From positions 1-35,806 of the forward strand of contig CAYOHP010000048.1 in NCBI GenBank assembly GCA_964403795.1: DNA of 35,806 bases. Reading direction: 5' to 3'. The position numbers and the translations under genes are program-made. Source of the DNA: CAYOHP01 sp964403795 [NCBI: uncultured bacterium] (GTDB lineage Bacteria; Muiribacteriota; UBA6191; CAZXTJ01). Positions 24,480-33,097 of the stretch are shown here, piece after piece (positions within the stretch are counted from its first letter, which is position 1; each line of letters opens with the position of its first letter). The notes below the pieces were generated by a model, which made no database searches, was not told the DNA's origin, and saw only the letters and a list, made by a program, of their open reading frames with translations.

Positions 24480-25955
24480 ATGCGTCGCATGGTTCGGTTC
24501 GGGTTGCTCCTGCTGGCCCTCGGGGCCGGTAGCTTCGCCGCGGAGATCTTCCCCCCCAACCAGTTCCGGCTCGTAGATCCCAAGGGGAAGGTCGAGATCC
24601 GGGCCAAGGAGGGGGCGACCTCGAAGGTCGAGGCCAAGGCCATTCCCGTGGTGGGCGATCGGATCCTGGTGGGGAAGGACGCCGGCGCCTCCCTCCAGGT
24701 CGGGCGCATGGCGATGGTCTACCTCTTCGAGGAGTCCGAGTTCGAGATCGCCGGGATCGAGGCGGATGGCCGCCCCAAGCTGGTCCTGGTCGACGGGGGC
24801 GCCCTGGCCAAGACCGGCACGGAGGCATCCAAGGTCCCTCTCGAGGTCCGCTTCGGCGCCAACCTGCTCAAGATGAAGAGCGGCCTGGTGGAGGTCCGCT
24901 ACAAGGCCGAGAAGAAGCTGGCCCTGGCCGGCGTGGTCCGGGGCGGGGCCGACCTCGAGGGGCCGGCCGGGACGACCAACCTCTCGGAGGGGGAGTACCT
25001 GGTCGCTCCGGACGGCAAGACCAAGAAGCGCTCCATCGACAAGGCTGCCCTGAAGACCCGCTGGGACTACCTCGGGGAGTCCGTGTTCCGGGTGGAGATC
25101 CCGGAGATCCAGGACGAGGTCCCGCCTCGGGTGACCATCCTCAGCCCGACCGAGGGTGCTCTCGTGCCCGGACCCGAGGTCGAGCTGTTCGGGACCGTGG
25201 ACGATCCCGGGGTGGAGAGCATCCAGGTCAAACTCGATGGGGTCTTCCAGCGGAACGTCAAGGTGCGGGAAGGCCAGTTCCGGTCGCCGGTGGTGCTGAA
25301 GAAGCCCTCCCAGACCCTGGTGGTCATCGCCCAGGACGCAGCCCTGATGAGCGGATCCGCCGAGGTCGTGGTCCGATGCACCACGCCTGCCGCGCCCCCG
25401 GAACCGGAGAGGCCCAAGACCGAACCCACGGCCGTCGAGCGAGCCCTGGCGGTCCTCAAGGATCCCTCCAAGGATCCGACCCTGTTCGGGGCCATGTGTT
25501 TCGGGGCGCTGATGGCGGTGCTCATCGTGGGACTCGCGATCCGCAAGGGGCTCGGCCTCATGAAGAAGGGTGCCGCCACCGCGGCGGGCCTGGCGACCGG
25601 GGTCATCTTCCACCGCTGCGAGAAGTGCGGAGAGCGCGAGTACGAGTACCATCTGTTCTACACGACCGAGCCGGTGACGTCGCCGTTCATGCGGAATCTC
25701 ATCAACAACGTGAACCCGATGGCGACATCGATCATGAACGAGTCGCTGGAGAACCTCCTGAACACGGGTCTGTCGGGATCCGCACCGGCCAAGGCTGCCG
25801 ACCAGAAGATCCGGGTAACGTGTACCTGGTGCGACAGCTGCAAGGTCGGGAACCTGAAGCTCGAGCACATGCGGGCCACGGACGTGGCCAAGACCGACGA
25901 CTACCAGATCATCCACCCGATCTTCATCGAGTGGGTCCGCAAGGTCTACGACTGA
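24480..25955 (+). CDS. Membrane protein: FecR-like and Ig-like outside, transmembrane helix, zinc-ribbon-like Cys cluster inside
   Basis: A 491-residue protein of unknown role. After a signal peptide ([19 protein letters not shown]) comes a FecR-like beta domain (about 27-175: [52 protein letters not shown]). Next is a bacterial Ig-like module (about 214-300: [32 protein letters not shown]), a short Pro linker, and one membrane helix (334-354). The C-terminal part contains C380-x2-C383 and C448-x2-C451-x2-C454, with H391 nearby, suggesting a metal-binding ribbon on the cytoplasmic side. ATG 24480 has GGGAG about 9 bases upstream. It lies 67 bases after the HD gene and 55 before fumC. Confidence 0.75.
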   Translation: MRRMVRFGLLLLALGAGSFAAEIFPPNQFRLVDPKGKVEIRAKEGATSKVEAKAIPVVGDRILVGKDAGASLQVGRMAMVYLFEESEFEIAGIEADGRPKLVLVDGGALAKTGTEASKVPLEVRFGANLLKMKSGLVEVRYKAEKKLALAGVVRGGADLEGPAGTTNLSEGEYLVAPDGKTKKRSIDKAALKTRWDYLGESVFRVEIPEIQDEVPPRVTILSPTEGALVPGPEVELFGTVDDPGVESIQVKLDGVFQRNVKVREGQFRSPVVLKKPSQTLVVIAQDAALMSGSAEVVVRCTTPAAPPEPERPKTEPTAVERALAVLKDPSKDPTLFGAMCFGALMAVLIVGLAIRKGLGLMKKGAATAAGLATGVIFHRCEKCGEREYEYHLFYTTEPVTSPFMRNLINNVNPMATSIMNESLENLLNTGLSGSAPAKAADQKIRVTCTWCDSCKVGNLKLEHMRATDVAKTDDYQIIHPIFIEWVRKVYD

Positions 25956-26010
25956 TCCGGGCGGCCCGATGCCCTCGGGACCCTCCGGACATCCGAGGAG
26001 GATCCCCGCC

Positions 26011-27441
26011 ATGAGCGACGTCCGCGTCGAGTCCGACACCATGGGGCCGGTCGAGGTCGCCAGCGACCGGTACTGGGGAGCCCAGACCCAGCGCTCGCTC
26101 GAGAACTTCCGCATCGGGGTCGAGAAGATGCCCCGGGAGGTGGTCCGGGCTTTCGGCATCCTGAAGCGCGCCGCCGCGGTCGTGAACCGGGACCTCGGAG
26201 TCCTGCCCGCCGAACTCTGCGATGCCATCGTGAAGGCCGCGGACGAAGTCGTCGAGGGCCGCCTCGACGAGCATTTCCCGCTGGCGGTCTGGCAGACCGG
26301 GAGCGGGACCCAATCCAACATGAATGCCAACGAGGTCATCTCGAACCGGGGGATCGAGATGCTTGGAGGCGTCATGGGCTCCAAGAAGCCGATCCACCCC
26401 AATGACCACGTGAACAAGGGTCAGAGCTCGAACGACGCCTTCCCGACGGCCATGCATGTGGCGGCGGCAGAGAGTCTCTCGGGGAAGCTCCTGCCGGCGG
26501 TCCGCCGGTTCCGGGCAGAGCTCGAGGCCAAGGCCCGGGCCTTCGCCGACATCATCAAGATCGGGCGGACCCACCTCCAGGACGCCACGCCGTTGACCCT
26601 CGGGCAGGAGTTCTCGGGCTATGCCGAGCAGTTCCGGCAGGCGGAGCGACGGATCGAGCTGGCCCTGGCGGAGCTCATGCCGCTCGCCCAGGGGGGCACT
26701 GCGGTGGGCACCGGCCTCAATGCCCACCCGGAGTTCGCCGACAGGGTGGCCGCCGAGATCGCCCGACTCACGGGACTCCCCTTCGTGTCGGCCCCCAACA
26801 AGTTCGAGGCCCTGGCGGCCCATGACGCCCTGGTCTTCGCCCATGGAGCCCTGAAGACCCTGGCGGCCTCGCTGATGAAGGTCGCCAACGACATCCGGTG
26901 GCTGGCGTCCGGACCCCGCTGCGGTCTGGGCGAACTCCGGATCCCGGAGAACGAGCCCGGGAGCTCGATCATGCCGGGGAAGGTCAATCCGACCCAGTCC
27001 GAGGCCGCCACCATGGTCTGCGTCCAGGTCTTCGGGAACGACGTGGCCGTCAACCTCGCCGGCGCCTCGGGGAACTTCGAGCTGAACGTGTTCAAGCCGG
27101 TCCTGATCCACAACTTCCTGCAGTCCTCCCGGCTCCTGGCCGACAGTCTCGACAGCTTCCTGTCGAACTGCCTGGTCGGGGTCGAGGCCGACCAGGCGAG
27201 GATCCAGGACCTGCTCCATCGCTCGCTCATGCTGGTCACCGCCTTGAACCCTTGGATCGGGTACGACCAGGCGGCCAAGGTGGCGAAGACCGCCTTCAAG
27301 GACGGCAAGACCCTCAAGCAGGCGGCCCTGGACCTCGGCGTGAAGCTCCTCCCCGAGAAGGGCGGAGGCCCGCTCGACGGCGACACCTTCGACCGGGTCG
27401 TGGATCCCTCCAAGATGGTCGGGACCTTCCGCCCCCGGTAG
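26011..27441 (+). CDS. fumC: Class II fumarate hydratase
   Basis: A 476-residue class II fumarase interconverting fumarate and malate in the citric acid cycle. Hallmarks are all present: [71 protein letters not shown], and the mobile signature loop [13 protein letters not shown]. These match fumarase rather than aspartase or argininosuccinate lyase. ATG 26011 has GAGGAGG about 10 bases upstream. It is the last gene of the plus-strand run and is followed by a 497-base gap full of palindromes. Confidence 0.96.
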   Translation: MSDVRVESDTMGPVEVASDRYWGAQTQRSLENFRIGVEKMPREVVRAFGILKRAAAVVNRDLGVLPAELCDAIVKAADEVVEGRLDEHFPLAVWQTGSGTQSNMNANEVISNRGIEMLGGVMGSKKPIHPNDHVNKGQSSNDAFPTAMHVAAAESLSGKLLPAVRRFRAELEAKARAFADIIKIGRTHLQDATPLTLGQEFSGYAEQFRQAERRIELALAELMPLAQGGTAVGTGLNAHPEFADRVAAEIARLTGLPFVSAPNKFEALAAHDALVFAHGALKTLAASLMKVANDIRWLASGPRCGLGELRIPENEPGSSIMPGKVNPTQSEAATMVCVQVFGNDVAVNLAGASGNFELNVFKPVLIHNFLQSSRLLADSLDSFLSNCLVGVEADQARIQDLLHRSLMLVTALNPWIGYDQAAKVAKTAFKDGKTLKQAALDLGVKLLPEKGGGPLDGDTFDRVVDPSKMVGTFRPR

Positions 27442-27448
27442 GTCGCTG

Positions 27449-27558
27449 GCGCTCGCTCCCGGGGGTCCGGTGCGCAGCCGGAGCAGGCACGGAACGCCAG
27501 GGCCGTGGCCGTCGCCACGACCCCGACGTTCCGTTGCAACCCTTCGGGTTGCTGCAGA
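27449..27558 (+). repeat. Palindromic dispersed repeat, copy 1 (variant interior)
   Basis: The first 36 bases (27449-27484) are identical to 27676-27711 of copy 2, and the element ends in the shared GCTGCAGA. Its length, 110 bases, matches copy 2 (109), but the interior differs: a nested hairpin ACGGAACG (27489-27496)/CGTTCCGT (27527-27534) around CGTGGC/GCCACG, then GCAACCC-TTC-GGGTTGC (27536-27552). Strand marks the direction in which TGCAGA is the right end. Confidence 0.75.
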
Positions 27559-27675
27559 TTGCTTTGGGGGGCCCCCCCCAAACCCCCCGGACACCCCAGC
27601 GAGCGCCCTGGGGAGGGCCCGGATGGACCGGAACGTCTCCCACTACGAATAGGGGCGCGACGTCACGGCGCTCCC

Positions 27676-27784
27676 GCGCTCGCTCCCGGGGGTCCGGTGC
27701 GCAGCCGGAGCGCCCCGGGTTCATCCCGGGGGAGCAGCGTAGGCGGAGCACCCCGCGAGCGAGCCCCTTGGGGCGAGGTGCAGA
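27676..27784 (+). repeat. Palindromic dispersed repeat, copy 2
   Basis: Long outer arms GCTCGCTCCCGGGG (27678-27691) and CCCCGCGAGCGAGC (27751-27764) pair at 13 of 14 positions. They enclose an inner hairpin CCCCGGG-ttcat-CCCGGGG. The right end carries GCCCC-TT-GGGGC (27763-27774) followed by GAGGTGCAGA. Core blocks (GCGCAGCC, GCGCCCCGGGTTCA, CCCGGGGGAGC, GCGAGCGA, TGCAGA) recur in copy 3, and the last three recur in the part of copy 4 that is visible. Confidence 0.8.
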
Positions 27785-27876
27785 GAACCAAGCGTCGTCC
27801 CCCGGACATAAAGAGCGATCCCCCACGGCTGGGGGGGGGATGCCGCAGGGGACCGCCGATCACGGACGCTATGGGT

Positions 27877-27922
27877 AAAGGCCGGCCCCCAAGGCCTGGG
27901 GGGGGTGCCGAGAGAGCCGGCC
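27877..27922 (-). terminator. Nested hairpin terminator candidate downstream of mqnA
   Basis: Read on the minus strand, GGCCGGC (27922-27916) pairs with GCCGGCC (27886-27880), enclosing a CCCCC/GGGGG inner hairpin, and is followed by TTTA. It begins 16 bases after the mqnA stop. The T-run is short, so termination strength is uncertain. Confidence 0.5.
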
Positions 27923-27938
27923 CAATCGATCTCGTTCC

Positions 27939-28832
27939 CTACCTACTATCGGGCAGGGTCGGGCTGCTCTGCAAGGCGCCAATGTCAACCCTTCGCGAAA
28001 GGTTGCCGGACCCGAGCGGATCGCACCCCACCAGGGGGAGGGCGCACTCCCGCCCGAGGATTCCGGTGGAGGCAGCCCGCCGGGCCAGCTCCTCGAGGCC
28101 GCCCTGGGCTCTGGTGTCGAAGCGATAGCAGAACCCTTCGAAGTACCGGCGCAGCTCCGCCTGGGACAACCCGGTGGATCGAGCCGGAAGGGGCCCGCCT
28201 TTCTGCAGAATGTCCAGGAATTCCCTCCGGCTGTCCTCCATCACCTGGACGCCCGTTTGGAGTCGGTCCGCGACCTCCGGGAGGGTCACGACCTCCTTGC
28301 GGGCCGCCAGCACTGCGAAGACCATGGGCAGGCCGGTCCGCCGGGTCCATTCCTCTGCCAGGTCGATGACGAATCGATGACCGGCGGACGGGCGGGTGGC
28401 CAGGGCCTCGTCCCCGATCAGGAGCACCGGGCCCTCGGGCAGGGGTCCCCGATGATCCCACGGGACCAGTTCGGGGCGCCGCCCCTGCTCTGCGAGCAGG
28501 AGGCGGAGGAGAGCAACGCTGGTAGCGGAGTGCGACGAGACGTGGATCCGGTCGACCTCCAGGTCCTCCAGGGGAACCGGCGAGAGCAGGACCACGGAGC
28601 GGACCGGGCCCGGAGCCGCGATGCACAGCGGCCTCACCAGTTCGAGCCGATCCAGGTTCCCGAGCAGCTCGATCGAGGAGATCCAGGAGGCCTCGAGTCG
28701 GCCCGAGAGCAGCAGGGAGTTGAGCCGCGAGGGGCGCTCGGCCCGGACCTCGATACCCTCCGGGAACGGTCGCAGGAAGAACGGGTCGGCGTTGATGTAG
28801 TCGATCCGGCCCAGCCTGAGGCGGGTTCCCAC
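27939..28832 (-). CDS. mqnA: Chorismate dehydratase of the futalosine menaquinone pathway (MqnA family)
   Basis: A 297-residue periplasmic-binding-protein-fold enzyme of the MqnA/MqnD family. The N-terminal LRLGRIDYINADPFF is the family signature (typically LG-x-I-x-YLNA-x-P). SRLNSLLLSGRLEASWISSIELL, LLIGDEAL and WTRRTGLPMVFAVLAARK match MqnA more than MqnD. MqnA removes water from chorismate to 3-enolpyruvoylbenzoate, the entry to futalosine-route menaquinone. GTG 28832 is chosen because GAGAGGAG lies about 10 bases upstream and the signature starts right after it; an upstream ATG (28874) adds a basic leader. The last 35 residues form an unusual tail and contain an imperfect palindrome (27985-28004). 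Other mqn genes are not in view. Confidence 0.88.
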   Translation of the reverse strand: MGTRLRLGRIDYINADPFFLRPFPEGIEVRAERPSRLNSLLLSGRLEASWISSIELLGNLDRLELVRPLCIAAPGPVRSVVLLSPVPLEDLEVDRIHVSSHSATSVALLRLLLAEQGRRPELVPWDHRGPLPEGPVLLIGDEALATRPSAGHRFVIDLAEEWTRRTGLPMVFAVLAARKEVVTLPEVADRLQTGVQVMEDSRREFLDILQKGGPLPARSTGLSQAELRRYFEGFCYRFDTRAQGGLEELARRAASTGILGRECALPLVGCDPLGSGNLSRRVDIGALQSSPTLPDSR

Positions 28833-29023
28833 CTTGCCGGACTCCTCTCGGGGGCGGGGTGGGCGGGGGCCCACCGGACGATCGACAAGCCGGCGAAATC
28901 TAGCACGGGCCTTGTCTTGCCGGGGCTACTCCGAGTCCCGGTTCCGACCCGAGTGTACCCTCGGGTTCCGAGGGGCGGGCCTGTACCCGGGACTCGCTCT
29001 TGCCGGTCCGGAGGTCGCGCGAG
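28833..29023. promoter_or_regulatory. Divergent intergenic region between mqnA and a STAS gene
   Basis: This 191-base gap should hold promoters for both genes. The only weak candidate seen is TAGATT on the minus strand, inside CTAGATTTCGCC near 28900, without a good -35. Nothing else is supported. Confidence 0.3.
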
Positions 29024-29371
29024 GTGAAGGCCGAGTACCAGGGCGAGGGACCGGTCCCGGTCCTGCGCCTGCTCGAACCGATCGTGGACATCAACAACAT
29101 CTCCGAGTTCCGCGACCTGCTCGAGGAGAAGGCCAGGGAGGGAAGCGGCCCTCTGGTCCTCGACCTCTCGGAGACGAGCTACGTGGGCTCGGTGGGCCTC
29201 GGTATGATCAGCCTGGTCTCGATCATGCTCGAGAAGGAAGGACGTCGCTTCGCGGTGGTCGCCCGCTCCGAGGAGGTCCGACGGGTCTTCCAGATCTCGG
29301 GCCTGCACAAGGTGATGCTGGTAGTCGGGAGCCTCGAGGACGCCCTCTCGTCCCTCTCCGCCGAGGCCTGA
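29024..29371 (+). CDS. STAS-domain protein (anti-sigma-factor antagonist-like)
   Basis: A 115-residue single STAS domain. PLVLDLSETSYVGSVGLGMISL aligns with the SpoIIAA phospho-site block LDLS-x-V-x-(F/Y)-MDSSGLG; here the second Ser of SSG, the one phosphorylated in SpoIIAA, is Val and the preceding Asp is Gly, while the first Ser remains. It may therefore not be regulated by phosphorylation in the standard way. FRDLLEEKAREGSG and GLHKVMLVVGSLEDAL complete the fold. GTG 29024 has GGAGG 9 bases upstream; TTG 29000 is possible. No partner kinase or sigma factor lies beside it. Confidence 0.85.
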   Translation: MKAEYQGEGPVPVLRLLEPIVDINNISEFRDLLEEKAREGSGPLVLDLSETSYVGSVGLGMISLVSIMLEKEGRRFAVVARSEEVRRVFQISGLHKVMLVVGSLEDALSSLSAEA

Positions 29372-29395
29372 TTCACGAACCTGCCCGGACGCGAA

Positions 29396-29419
29396 CGACC
29401 CGGGCCGGAGCCCGGGTCG
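29396..29419. terminator. Perfect 10-bp hairpin between convergent genes
   Basis: CGACCCGGGC (29396-29405) and GCCCGGGTCG (29410-29419) form a perfect 10-bp stem with a 4-base CGGA loop. It lies 25 bases after the STAS stop and 27 bases past the 3' end of the membrane-protein gene on the other strand. There is no T-run on either side; a two-way termination role is inferred. Confidence 0.5.
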
Positions 29420-29446
29420 CCCACGCTCGAGATCGGTCCCCGGGGA

Positions 29447-30148
29447 TCAGCGGTCCGTGAAGTGGGCGGATCGGTTGCCGCCGTCCATCACGAAGCGGAC
29501 CCTCCCGCCCGACCAGTCGACCTCCACGATCCGCCGGTTCCGGGCCGGGTCCTCCGGCACGGGGGCGAGCATCACGGCGTCCTTGCCGGTGTCATGGGGA
29601 CCGACCATGGACTCGGTCTTGGCCTTGAGGCTCTCGCCCCGGGGAGGCAGCACGACCGCCTTCAGGGTTCCGTCCGCCTGGCGGGCGATCACCCGGGGCC
29701 GGGCCTTGGTTCCCACGTTGGGGACCCAGACCACCCCGGTGTCGACCTCGGCCACCGGGAAGGTCGCGAGGGTGCGCTCGCTGGGCTGCTCCAGGAGGCC
29801 CACCGCATAGGCGGCGTCGTCGATGGCTTGCTGCACGGCCACCCCCGCAGGGACGCCGGCCAGGCCGACCCAGGCCACCGGGAGGACCGTGGCGTTGGCG
29901 AGGAGCAGGCACCCGAAGATCGATCCCCACTCGCTGGCCCCCGACTCGAGCCGACGGTAGGAGGCGGTGAGCACCTTGTTGAGCAGGTATCCGGGGACGA
30001 AGGCGGCACCCATCGCAACCATGAGCGACCAGGTCGGATTGAGGTACATCCCCGCCAGGATCCTCGCCGACAGGAACGCCAGGGTGCTGGCGGTGACCGC
30101 CAGCCCGGCGGTCAACAGGAATTGGGTGGCACGCGTCGCCCGGTTCAT
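29447..30148 (-). CDS. Membrane protein of unknown function
   Basis: A 233-residue protein. Three or four hydrophobic helices lie in the first 110 residues (ATQFLLTAGLAVTASTLAFL, LMVAMGAAFVPGYLL, WGSIFGCLLLANATVLPVAW). The remaining 120 residues are soluble and beta-rich (TGVVWVPNVGTKARPRVIAR, LKAVVLPPRGESLKAK, RIVEVDWSGGRVRFVMDGG). No family was recognised. ATG 30148 is chosen because AAGGGAAGG sits just upstream and the first helix follows directly; a start at 30178 adds a basic leader. It lies 160 bases downstream of alaS on the same strand. Confidence 0.7.
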   Translation of the reverse strand: MNRATRATQFLLTAGLAVTASTLAFLSARILAGMYLNPTWSLMVAMGAAFVPGYLLNKVLTASYRRLESGASEWGSIFGCLLLANATVLPVAWVGLAGVPAGVAVQQAIDDAAYAVGLLEQPSERTLATFPVAEVDTGVVWVPNVGTKARPRVIARQADGTLKAVVLPPRGESLKAKTESMVGPHDTGKDAVMLAPVPEDPARNRRIVEVDWSGGRVRFVMDGGNRSAHFTDR

Positions 30149-30308
30149 GGGGCCTTCCCTTCGGTGCCGGGCTGCCACCCGGCCCTCATGGGCCCCGGAT
30201 CGTCCGTCCGCCGGCCCGTTGCGGTTCCGAGTCTGGGACCGCCTCGTGCGGCAAGCCGTTCAATCTTTTTTCCGCCCGGCCCGCAACCCCGATCGCGCCC
30301 CCGGACCC

Positions 30309-32954
30309 TCAGCCTGCCGACGGCACCAGGAATGGGTTGGGTTCGCTCTCGATGACCTGGCGGAGCCGGGCGGCATCCGGAGCTGAGCCGGTGGCCATCC
30401 CGGGTCGGCCCCCGCCCTTGCCGCCTGCCTTGGTGGTGTAGTGGCGGACGAGGTCGCCCGCACTCACATCGCCGGCCGCCACGTGGTCGTCGGAGACTTT
30501 GCAGACCACCAGGCCCCCCGAGGAGAGGACCACCACTCCACTCCCGAGCTGCTGCATGACGGCGTCCGAGAGGTCCCGGAGGGCATCCACCTCGAGGCCC
30601 TCGGGAAACTCCCGGGCCAGCCGCACCGGTCGCCTGGTCTTGCCGCTCGCCAGGACGTCGGCATCGGCGGCGACCCGCTTGGGGTCCAGGCCGGCTCCCG
30701 CCTTGCGGGCCTGGGCCAGTTCCTTCTTCAGTTTCTTGATCTCGGCGTTCAGGGCCTCGATGCGGGCCCCGATCGCCTCGGGCGCGGCGCCTGCCTCGGC
30801 GGCCACCCGATCGAGCAGCCGGGAACGGGCGTCGAGGTGATCCAGCAAGGCAGGGCCGGCCAGGCAGTCCACCCTCCGCACGTTGGCGGCGACCGAGGAC
30901 TGGGCCAGCACCGAGAACCGGAGGATCCGACCCGTCCGGTCCACGTGGGTTCCGCCGCACAGCTCGGTCGAGAATCCCGGGACCTCGACGACCCTCACCC
31001 GGTCGCCGTACTTCTCCCCGAACAGCGCCACCGCGCCCTTGGCATCGGCGGCCGCCCGGTCGACCACGCAGACCTCCAGTCCCTGGTCCCGGGCGATCTG
31101 CTGGTTGACGAGCCGCTCCACCGCGGCGATTTCCTGGTCGGTCAGCGCCTTGGGATGGACGAAGTCGAAACGCAGCCGGTCCGGGGCCACCAGCGACCCG
31201 GCCTGCTGGACGTGCCCTCCGAGCACCCGCTTCAAGGCCGCATGCAGCAGGTGGGTGGCGGTGTGGTTGCACGCGGTCCTGGCCCTGGCCTCCGGGTCGA
31301 CCTGCACATGGACCCGCTCGCCCTCGGTCGGGCGTCCCTCCTTGGCGACCACCCGGTGCACGAACACGTCGCCCACCTTGGTGGCGTGGCGCAGCCAAGC
31401 CCGGAAGCTCCGGCCTTCGAACATGGCGACGTCGGCCACCTGCCCGCCGCTCTCGGCGTAGCAGGGGGTCTGGTCGAGGGCCACGTACCACTCGCCCTGG
31501 GCGTCGTCGATCGGTACCGCCCGGAGCACCCGGTACTCGCCCGAGAGCGTCTGGTAGCCGGTGAACTCGGTGGCGGGGAGGCCTTCGGCGCAGCGCTTGG
31601 CGCCCTCGTCGGCCTTGAAGCCGTGGCTGTCCCGGCGGGTCCGGTCCTTGTTCTCCTCGACCAGGACCTCGAACCCCGGCTCGTCGATGGTCATGCCCCG
31701 CTCCCGGGCGAGCAGCCGGGTCAGGTCCATCGGGAAGCCGTGGGTGTCGTAGAGGGAGAAGACCGTGGCGGCCGGGATCTGCTTGCCGCCCTTGGCCTCG
31801 ATGTCCCCGGCCTCGGCCTCGAAGATCTTCATGCCCCGACCCAGGGCGTCCGAGAAGCGCTCCTCTTCGCCCAGCAGCATCTGGGTGACGGCATCGCTCC
31901 GCTCCGCCAGCTCGGGGAAGGCCTCGCCCATGACCTCGACCAGCAGCGGGACCATGCGATGCAGGAACGGCTTCTCGAGGCCCAGCTGGCGACCGTAGCG
32001 GGCCGCCCGCCGCAGCACCCTTCGGATCACGTAGCCGCGCCCCTCGTTGGACGGGACCACTCCATCGGCCACCGCGAACGCCACCGCCCTCAGGTGGTCG
32101 GCGATCACCCGGTGGGGCATTCCTTCGGGGCCTTCCCCGTAGGCGGCGCCGGTCTCCCGGGCGACCCATTGGATATAGGGCTGGAAGAGATCCGTGGCGT
32201 AGTTCGAGTGGGTCCCATGGAGCAGCCCCACCAGGCGCTCGAAGCCCATGCCGGTGTCCACATGCTTGTCCGGGAGGTCGGTCAGCGACCCGTCGGGATG
32301 CCGCTCGTTCTGGATGAAGACCAGGTTCCAGATCTCCCGGAACCGGTTGTCGTCCACGTTCGGCCGGCTGTCGGCCACCGACTTGCGGGCCTCGCCGAGG
32401 TCGAAGTGGATCTCGGTGCAGGGACCGCACGGCCCCGTCTCGCCCATCTCCCAGAAGTTGTCCTTGTTGCCGTGCCGGGAGATGTGGGCCTCGTCCACCA
32501 CGTAGGGGAGCCAGAGTTCATAGGCCTCGTCGTCGGTCTGGTAGACGGTGGCGTGCAGGCGATCGGCAGGGATCTTCCAGACTTCGGTCAGGAGCGTCCA
32601 GGCCCACTCGATCGCGTCCTTCTTGTAGTAGTCGCCGAAGGACCAGTTCCCGAGCATCTCGAAGAGGGTGTGGTGGTAGTGGTCTCGTCCCACGTCCTCG
32701 AGGTCGTTGTGTTTCCCCGAGACCCGCATGCACTTCTGCGAGTCGGCAGCCCGGGTGTAGGAGCGCTTCCCGGTCCCCAGGAAGACGTCCTTGAACTGCA
32801 CCATGCCCGAGTTGGTGAACAGCAGGGTCGGATCGTCGCCGGGGATGAGCGAGGCGGGGGCGACGATCTCGTGGCCCCGGGCCCGGAAGAAATCGAGGAA
32901 GTCCTGGCGGATCTGCTTGGAACTCGGGGGAGTGCGGCGATTCTTCTCGTTCAT
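30309..32954 (-). CDS. alaS: Alanyl-tRNA synthetase
   Basis: An 881-residue class II synthetase, full length for the bacterial enzyme. The catalytic core has LLFTNSGMVQFKDVFLG, HHTLFEMLGNWSFGDYYKK, WEMGETGPCGPCTEIHFD and GRGYVIRRVLRRAARYGR. The editing domain keeps its zinc site: HTATHLLHAAL and the CGGTH of ELCGGTHVDRTG. The C-terminal region has the coiled IEALNAEIKKLKKELAQARK and a DHHA1-like end with GGKGGGRPGMATGSAPD. It charges tRNA-Ala and clears mischarged Ser/Gly. ATG 32954 follows AGGGAAGG by about 11 bases and gives the normal N-terminus; frames extending further upstream run into the repeat and are not used. Confidence 0.97.
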   Translation of the reverse strand: MNEKNRRTPPSSKQIRQDFLDFFRARGHEIVAPASLIPGDDPTLLFTNSGMVQFKDVFLGTGKRSYTRAADSQKCMRVSGKHNDLEDVGRDHYHHTLFEMLGNWSFGDYYKKDAIEWAWTLLTEVWKIPADRLHATVYQTDDEAYELWLPYVVDEAHISRHGNKDNFWEMGETGPCGPCTEIHFDLGEARKSVADSRPNVDDNRFREIWNLVFIQNERHPDGSLTDLPDKHVDTGMGFERLVGLLHGTHSNYATDLFQPYIQWVARETGAAYGEGPEGMPHRVIADHLRAVAFAVADGVVPSNEGRGYVIRRVLRRAARYGRQLGLEKPFLHRMVPLLVEVMGEAFPELAERSDAVTQMLLGEEERFSDALGRGMKIFEAEAGDIEAKGGKQIPAATVFSLYDTHGFPMDLTRLLARERGMTIDEPGFEVLVEENKDRTRRDSHGFKADEGAKRCAEGLPATEFTGYQTLSGEYRVLRAVPIDDAQGEWYVALDQTPCYAESGGQVADVAMFEGRSFRAWLRHATKVGDVFVHRVVAKEGRPTEGERVHVQVDPEARARTACNHTATHLLHAALKRVLGGHVQQAGSLVAPDRLRFDFVHPKALTDQEIAAVERLVNQQIARDQGLEVCVVDRAAADAKGAVALFGEKYGDRVRVVEVPGFSTELCGGTHVDRTGRILRFSVLAQSSVAANVRRVDCLAGPALLDHLDARSRLLDRVAAEAGAAPEAIGARIEALNAEIKKLKKELAQARKAGAGLDPKRVAADADVLASGKTRRPVRLAREFPEGLEVDALRDLSDAVMQQLGSGVVVLSSGGLVVCKVSDDHVAAGDVSAGDLVRHYTTKAGGKGGGRPGMATGSAPDAARLRQVIESEPNPFLVPSAG

Positions 32955-32987
32955 GGCGGCTTTGGCCTTCCCTGGTCGCGGAGATCG

Positions 32988-32993
32988 AGTATA
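32988..32993 (-). promoter_or_regulatory. Candidate -10 element of alaS
   Basis: On the minus strand this reads TATACT, one base from the sigma-70 consensus, in otherwise very GC-rich DNA, 33 bases upstream of the alaS ATG. No good -35 lies 16-18 bases further up. Confidence 0.4.
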
Positions 32994-33023
32994 GGGCAGG
33001 GAAGGTGGCCAGCGCGGCCCCGG

Positions 33024-33088
33024 GGATCCTGGCAGGGTGTCTGTCGGAGGTGCCCTCCGGACGCGGGTAGGAGCTCCTGCAAGGATCC
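33024..33088. repeat. Inverted repeat with nested hairpin upstream of alaS
   Basis: GGATCCTGGCAGG (33024-33036) and CCTGCAAGGATCC (33076-33088) are inverted copies with one mismatch. Inside lies a small perfect hairpin GGAGG-TGC-CCTCC (33046-33058). It is upstream of the alaS -10, so it is not in the alaS leader, and it directly adjoins dispersed repeat copy 3. Confidence 0.55.
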
Positions 33089-33097
33089 TCGGGGACC

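Larger units (their letters stand above)
27442..27938. other. 497-base non-coding gap packed with palindromes
   Basis: This gap between the 3' ends of fumC and mqnA holds no credible gene. In order it contains repeat copy 1 (27449-27558), a TTTGGGGGG/CCCCCCCCAAA palindrome (27563-27582), a CCCCAG/CTGGGG hairpin (27594-27613), repeat copy 2 (27676-27784), an ATCCCCC/GGGGGAT hairpin (27818-27841) and a nested terminator-like structure (27877-27922). Small open frames across it are low-complexity Arg/Pro/Gly strings. Confidence 0.7.

Noticed and set aside
27449-27711. The identical 36-base direct repeat as the ends of an insertion element or attachment site
   Set aside because: Only 191 non-coding bases separate the copies, there is no transposase or integrase, and the repeat is better explained as the left end of two dispersed elements.
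27985-28004. Palindrome around TTCGCGAA in the mqnA tail as an operator site
   Set aside because: It is at the 3' end of the coding region, is imperfect, and no regulator gene or promoter is associated with it.
30251-30271. A CGGC/GCCG hairpin followed by six T residues on the plus strand
   Set aside because: The stem is only 4 bp and no plus-strand gene ends upstream; both neighbours are on the minus strand.
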